Positions 59,969 to 64,000 of a stretch of 64,000 nucleotides of DNA are shown here, piece after piece. Both the position numbers and the translations under genes were made by a program. The notes under the pieces were generated by a model, which saw only the letters and a list, made by a program, of their open reading frames with translations, was not told where the DNA came from and searched no databases. This stretch comes from an uncultured Collinsella sp. (GTDB lineage Bacteria > Actinomycetota > Coriobacteriia > Coriobacteriales > Coriobacteriaceae): NCBI GenBank assembly GCA_900549025.1, contig URMZ01000004.1, positions 34,995 to 98,994 on the forward strand. The letters are read 5' to 3'. The stretch's first letter is position 1; the number at the start of each line of letters is the position of its first letter.

Positions 59969-60778
59969 CTATTCGGTGAGCTCGGGGCCCTCGCCGGGCA
60001 CGTATGCCTCGGCGCCCTCGACGCGGTTGATTTGAATGGTTCCAAAGATCTCGTCCTGACTTAGCGTAAGCGAGCCGCGCTTGGCGAGCTCAAGCATGGC
60101 CAGGAAGGTGACAACGAGCTGCCCGGTGGTGGCGTCGCCGTCCAGCAGCTCGCGGAAAGTGCAGGTTTGGTGCGCCATGGTAAAGCGGTCGACCGAGGCC
60201 ACCGTCAGGTCGAGTGGTACGCGATGCGGTGCCACATGCTCGGCCTCCAGCAGGAAGGTCTGGCGCTTGCCGTCCAGGTCGGCACAGATGACGGCGAGAC
60301 CGCGTAGGGTAATGCCGGCCAGATAGTCGGGCATCAGGCCTAGGAACTCGGGGTCGGGGCCGGCCACACGCGGGTGCATTCGGCTTTCGGCCTGCATGCG
60401 GGCACCGAGGGCCGCAGCCGCACCTTTAAACTGCTTGTAGGCAATCAGGCGCTGGATCAGGACCTCGCGCAGGGCGTCGCCGTCGAGCGCGCTGAGCTCC
60501 TCGAGGTCTTCGTCGAACTCGTCATCGTCATCGACTTTGCGCGGGGCCTCCTGCGGCACCAGAGAGGCGGCCTTGATGTCCAAAAGGGTTGCCGCGACCA
60601 GCAAAAAGTCGCTCGCCACGTCCAGGTCCAGCGCCTCGATGCGCTCGGCCTCGGCAAGGTACTGCTCGGCCACCTCGCTGATGGAGATGGCGCCGATATC
60701 CACTTTTTGGCGGGTTACCAGCTGCAGCAGCAGGTCGAACGGTCCGCTGTAGACCTGCGTCGACACGCGATACGACAT
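59969..60778 (-). CDS. scpA: Segregation and condensation protein ScpA
   Basis: A 269-residue kleisin that bridges SMC heads in chromosome condensation. The start YSGPFDLLLQLVTRQKVDI and EYLVAA-type helix (SDFLLVAATLLDIKAASL) are typical. The C-terminal winged helix FLAMLELAKRGSLTLSQDE is complete. An 84-nt gap upstream holds two small hairpins but no T tract. Confidence 0.93.
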   Translation of the reverse strand: MSYRVSTQVYSGPFDLLLQLVTRQKVDIGAISISEVAEQYLAEAERIEALDLDVASDFLLVAATLLDIKAASLVPQEAPRKVDDDDEFDEDLEELSALDGDALREVLIQRLIAYKQFKGAAAALGARMQAESRMHPRVAGPDPEFLGLMPDYLAGITLRGLAVICADLDGKRQTFLLEAEHVAPHRVPLDLTVASVDRFTMAHQTCTFRELLDGDATTGQLVVTFLAMLELAKRGSLTLSQDEIFGTIQINRVEGAEAYVPGEGPELTE

Positions 60779-60862
60779 CTTCGACCTCCTTTGACGGCGC
60801 CTTCGCGGCGCGGTTTGGGTGCATGTTGCGACCGTTTTGCACGGTCGACCTGTAAGTTTACC

Positions 60863-61546
60863 TTAGATGCTGGCGATTGCGAAGTTGAGCAGCTGCTCAG
60901 CAAGCGGATACACGGTAACGTCGAAATAGCGGCCGATCACGTCGATGCCGGTCCACATGGGCAGCAGGTACAGCACTAGGATGAGGATGGGCATAGCGTA
61001 TTGCTGCAGACGATAATAGTTGTTGAGAGCCTTGCCCTTGAGGAAGGGCACGATGATCGACGAGCCATCGAGCGGCGGGATCGGGATGAGGTTGAAGAAC
61101 GCAAGCGACAGGTTGACCACGATGAACGTGGCGCCGAAGTTCATGATCTGTGACGCCAGGGCAAAGGACATGCTGGTGTAGAGGTTGCCGTACGTTGCGT
61201 GCATGAGGGCGGCCGCGAGGCACGCGAGGGCGATGTTCGACGCGGGGCCGGCAACGCTCACCAGGACCTCGTCGCGCTTGGGGTGCTTGAGGTTGTTGAG
61301 GTAGACGGGCACGGGCTTGGCGAAGGCGAATACGGGACCGCCGGCGGCAAGCATAAGCAGCGGCAGGATGATGGTGCCAAACGGATCGATATGGTTGAGC
61401 GGGTTGAGCGAGACGCGGCCGCGCGAACGGGCCGTCTTGTCGCCGAGCGCCCAGGCCGCGGCGGCGTGCGCACTCTCGTGGATGACGATGCCCACGATGA
61501 CGGCGACGGCGCTCGCGAGCAGATTCATGAGGTAGCTGCTGGACAT
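60863..61546 (-). CDS. Site-2 protease family (M50) membrane metalloprotease
   Basis: A 227-residue membrane protease. Zinc ligands are H23-E24-x2-H27 (VIHESAHAAA) and an aspartate in NLIPIPPLDGSS. Five or six hydrophobic helices are predicted. These compact members lie next to scpA in many Firmicutes and Actinobacteria; their substrates are unknown. Confidence 0.88.
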   Translation of the reverse strand: MSSSYLMNLLASAVAVIVGIVIHESAHAAAAWALGDKTARSRGRVSLNPLNHIDPFGTIILPLLMLAAGGPVFAFAKPVPVYLNNLKHPKRDEVLVSVAGPASNIALACLAAALMHATYGNLYTSMSFALASQIMNFGATFIVVNLSLAFFNLIPIPPLDGSSIIVPFLKGKALNNYYRLQQYAMPILILVLYLLPMWTGIDVIGRYFDVTVYPLAEQLLNFAIASI

Positions 61547-61555
61547 GTCACTCCC

Positions 61556-61852
61556 CTAGCGGACGCGACGCGAGGCGCGCGTGAGCAGGTAATCGGCCAC
61601 AAACAGGATCACAGCGACGATGGCGTAATCCAGGCGGAACACGCCGCCAAAGGGCGACGTAATGACGCCGTAGCCGGCGATGGCGCTCGGCAGCGCGCGC
61701 GAAAGCTCAACGACAAAGCCCACGATCTGCAGCTTGGCGGTGAGGCCGCTAAAGCACAGCAGAACGGTCATTGCGCTCATAAAGATGCCGCAGATGCGAC
61801 AGGCGATGGCGATGATGCTCATCGCAACGGCGGCGGCCTTACGAGAGTTCAC
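61556..61852 (-). CDS. Small membrane protein of unknown function
   Basis: A 98-residue protein with about three hydrophobic segments and short basic ends; no family was recognised. The GTG at 61852 is chosen because AGGAG lies 8 nt upstream and it overlaps the ABC-F gene end by 14 nt. The M50 gene starts 9 nt after its stop. Confidence 0.55.
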   Translation of the reverse strand: MNSRKAAAVAMSIIAIACRICGIFMSAMTVLLCFSGLTAKLQIVGFVVELSRALPSAIAGYGVITSPFGGVFRLDYAIVAVILFVADYLLTRASRRVR

Positions 61853-63872
61853 GCGCGGTCTCCTCTTCGATCTGGGTGGAAAGTTCCAGCCATTCGTCCT
61901 CCAGCTTGGGTAGCTCTTGCTTAAGGCCGTTATATTCCCCCAGCGCGGCGTTGAACTTGTCCTGATCGGCATAAAGCTCTTCGCTGGCCATCAATTCCAT
62001 AAGCTTGTCATAGCGGGCGCGCTTTTTGTCCAGCTCTGCCTCGATCTTCTTGAGCTGGTTGCGCACGCCCTTGAGCTTTTTGTTGAGCGCGGCGCGGGCC
62101 TGGGCCTCGGCGCGCTTTTGCTCCTTGGTCTTTTTGCCCTCGGCAGGCTTGGAAGCGGTGGCGGGGGTGTCGGGCTGGGCCGCGGTGACCTTAGCGGACT
62201 TGGCCGTGGCTGGCGCACTTTCCCCTGCCGCCTCGGCGGCGGCGCGGGCCGCGAGGTCCTCGCGCTTGTAGAGGTAGTAGTCGTAGTCGCCGTCGTAGAC
62301 CGTGACCTTGCCATCGCGGATGTCGATCACGCGGTTGGCAACGGCGCGCACCAGGTGCTCGTCGTGGCTGATCAGCACGATGGTGCCGGGGAAGTTTTGC
62401 AGGGCGTTCTCGAGCATGTCCACCGAGTCGATGTCCAGGTGGTTGGTGGGCTCGTCGAGGCACAGGAGTGCCTCGGGGGCCACAAGCATCTTGGCCAGTG
62501 CCAGACGCGCCTTTTCGCCGCCGGAGAGGACGCGGACCTGCTTCTCGATGGAATCGTTGTCGCTAAACAGGAAGGCGCCCAGCAGGCTGCGCTGCTGCGG
62601 TACGGTCCACTTGGGCGTGACGGTGTCGATCTCTTGCAGGACGGTATTGGACTCGGTCATGCCCTCGAGTGCGTGCTGGGCGTAGTAGGCCACGCCCACG
62701 TTGGTGCCCAGGTCGCGTGTACCGGTGGTGGGCGGCTCCAGACCGGCGAGGATCTTCATGAGGGTAGACTTGCCGGCGCCGTTGGGGCCGACGAGCGCCA
62801 CATGATCGCCACGGTAGAGCTTGAGGTCGATGTCGCTGTAGATGTGCTTTTTGCCGTAGGACTTGGAGACGCCCTCGAGCCCCACGACCATGTCGCCGGA
62901 GCGCGGCGGGTCGGGGAACTTAAAGTCGATGTGCTTGTGGCCCTCGGGCAGGATGACAAGCTCCTTTTTGATCTGCTCGATCTTGCGGATGCGCTCCTGA
63001 GCCTGGGCAGCCTTGGTGGGCTTGTAGCGGAACTTGTCGACGAAGACCTGCATGTGGGCGATGTCGCGCTCCTGAGCGGCACGCTTGGCGCGCATCTGCT
63101 CCAGGTTGTCCTCGCGCTGCTTGAGGTAGCTGCTGTAGTTGCCGGTGTAGGTGGTCACGCGACGGTTTTCGAGAGCGGCGACGTGGTCGACGCAGGCGTC
63201 CATAAAGGCGCGGTCGTGGCTGACGATGAGGACGGCGCCGTCGTAGTTCGCGATAAAGCCGCGCAGCCACTGGACGCTTTCGAGGTCCAGGTGGTTGGTG
63301 GGCTCGTCCAGTAGCAGCAGGTCGGGGTGGCGCAGGAAGAGCTTGGCCAGCGCGATGCGCATCTGCCAGCCGCCCGAGAACTCGGAGCACGGGCGCTCAA
63401 AGTCGGTGACCTTAAAGCCCAGGCCGGACAGGATCTTGCGCGCGTTGCTCTCGAGCTCGTAGCCGCCCAGGTGCTCAAAGCGGTCCTGGACCTGGCCGTA
63501 CTCGTTAAGGAGCGCGTCGACGTCCTTGCCCTGCTCGGAGAGCTCGGTGATCTGGGCCTGCAGCTCGTTGGCGCGCTCGCCCATGCGGCGAATTTCCTTG
63601 GCGGCCGCCATTACCTCGGCAAGGATGGTGGTGTCCTTGTGCTCCAGGTTGGTTTCTTGCTCTAGATAGCCTACCTGGCAGTCCTTGGCGTACTGGACCT
63701 GGCCGGCGTCGGGGCTGTCGATGCCCATGATGATTTTGAGCATGGTGGTTTTGCCGGCGCCGTTGGGTCCCACGAGCGCGAAGCGCTCGCCGGGGTTGAT
63801 CTGGAAGGACGCGCCGCTAAAGAGGACGCGCGCGCCGAAGCTTTTTTCGATCTTGTCGACCAGGAGGATCAT
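61839..63872 (-). CDS. ABC-F family ATP-binding protein
   Basis: A 677-residue cytosolic protein with two ABC modules and no membrane part. Walker A motifs are GPNGAGKTT (about 35) and GPNGAGKST, with signatures [13 protein letters not shown] and [14 protein letters not shown] charged inter-domain linker (about 240-320) and a C-terminal coiled coil (about 570-670) are typical of ABC-F factors, which act on the ribosome E site (Uup/YheS-like), rather than transporters. Antibiotic-resistance function cannot be judged from this. A terminator-bounded tRNA-Ala precedes it. Confidence 0.9.
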   Translation of the reverse strand: MILLVDKIEKSFGARVLFSGASFQINPGERFALVGPNGAGKTTMLKIIMGIDSPDAGQVQYAKDCQVGYLEQETNLEHKDTTILAEVMAAAKEIRRMGERANELQAQITELSEQGKDVDALLNEYGQVQDRFEHLGGYELESNARKILSGLGFKVTDFERPCSEFSGGWQMRIALAKLFLRHPDLLLLDEPTNHLDLESVQWLRGFIANYDGAVLIVSHDRAFMDACVDHVAALENRRVTTYTGNYSSYLKQREDNLEQMRAKRAAQERDIAHMQVFVDKFRYKPTKAAQAQERIRKIEQIKKELVILPEGHKHIDFKFPDPPRSGDMVVGLEGVSKSYGKKHIYSDIDLKLYRGDHVALVGPNGAGKSTLMKILAGLEPPTTGTRDLGTNVGVAYYAQHALEGMTESNTVLQEIDTVTPKWTVPQQRSLLGAFLFSDNDSIEKQVRVLSGGEKARLALAKMLVAPEALLCLDEPTNHLDIDSVDMLENALQNFPGTIVLISHDEHLVRAVANRVIDIRDGKVTVYDGDYDYYLYKREDLAARAAAEAAGESAPATAKSAKVTAAQPDTPATASKPAEGKKTKEQKRAEAQARAALNKKLKGVRNQLKKIEAELDKKRARYDKLMELMASEELYADQDKFNAALGEYNGLKQELPKLEDEWLELSTQIEEETARELS

Positions 63873-63902
63873 TGTGCCGCCTTTGACCTTGTGTGCTTAT
63901 AT

Positions 63903-63932
63903 GAAAAAAGGCCCCAACTTGCGTTGGAGCCT
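63903..63932 (-). terminator. Terminator of tRNA-Ala
   Basis: Leftward AGGCTCCAAC pairs with GTTGGGGCCT (one mismatch-type pair) over GCAA, followed by TTTTTT. Confidence 0.88.
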
Positions 63933-63947
63933 CATTCAATGCTCGGG

Positions 63948-64000
63948 TGGAGACGAGGGGGATCGAACCCCTGACCTCTTGACTGCCAGTCAAGCGCTCT
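63948..64000 (-). tRNA. tRNA-Ala (GGC anticodon), partial at window edge
   Basis: The 3' half is complete: anticodon stem CTTGA/TCAAG with loop CTGGCAG (anticodon GGC), T-arm AGGGG-TTCGATC-CCCCT and acceptor CGTCTCC with discriminator A. CCA is not encoded. The 5' end lies beyond the window. Confidence 0.9.

Noticed and set aside
61839..63872. The ABC-F gene as a transporter or proven resistance gene
   Set aside because: It has no membrane domain or partner, and housekeeping ABC-F factors have the same layout; resistance cannot be inferred.

Overview
The window is about 64 kb of GC-rich, gene-dense bacterial chromosome with no phage, IS element, CRISPR array or rRNA. The gene set mixes actinobacterial signatures (lexA divergent from a LysM gene followed by nrdR; a CDP-alcohol phosphotransferase / FHA / FtsR-like MerR cluster; CGAAC-N4-GTTCG SOS boxes) with genes usually seen in Firmicutes (RNase Y, RNase J, SpoVS, DegV, DUF1836). 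This combination, together with the three methylthiotransferases, suggests a Coriobacteriia genome, most likely Collinsella or a close relative. That assignment is inference from gene content, since no search was run.

Positions 1-13735 (+): the 3' end of comEC, then holA, rpsT, lepA, dusB, hemW, a DnaJ with a membrane-embedded C-terminus, a canonical DnaJ, mtaB, phoH, ybeY, dgkA, era and recO. Positions 13736-25943 (+): rpsO, pnp, RNase J, FtsK, a RodZ-like protein, yajQ, rimO, pgsA and the pncC-type cinA domain. Positions 26019-28022: recA and recX, behind an array of phased TTTGGTC repeats and a LexA-controlled promoter. Positions 28085-34952 (+): RNase Y, a GHKL ATPase, spoVS, miaB, miaA and hflX. 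Positions 34937-37841: lexA with a coupled DUF1624 membrane gene (-), diverging from a YneA/Rv2719c-like LysM gene, nrdR and dut (+). Positions 37842-38291: non-coding, with large palindromic repeats. Positions 38292-42443: a diacylglycerol glucosyltransferase-like gene (-), trxB and DUF1836 (+) and degV (-). DUF1836 and degV share a 29-bp operator-like sequence. Positions 42458-46343 (-): CDP-alcohol phosphotransferase, FHA, MerR, apt and an NlpC/P60 hydrolase. Positions 46471-46787: tRNA-Pro and a hairpin repeat. Positions 46796-63872 (-): one 17-kb run of tightly packed genes from an ABC-F ATPase through M50 protease, scpA/scpB, rluB, cmk, plsC, ispH, DUF512, der, plsY, gpsA, rpe, a cysteine desulfurase, nif3 and a zinc-ribbon protein to coaBC. 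A tRNA-Ala is cut by the right edge.

The dominant themes are translation and RNA turnover (PNPase, RNase J, RNase Y, YbeY, LepA, Der, Era, HflX, tRNA and ribosome modification), DNA-damage response (RecA, RecX, LexA, RecO, LysM division inhibitor), and envelope lipid synthesis (PgsA, PlsY, PlsC, GpsA, glycolipid transferase). The most unusual signals are regulatory: a candidate DUF1836 regulon, the phased repeats at recA, an nrdR start codon buried in a perfect stem, and palindromic elements whose core is conserved while the arms differ but still pair.
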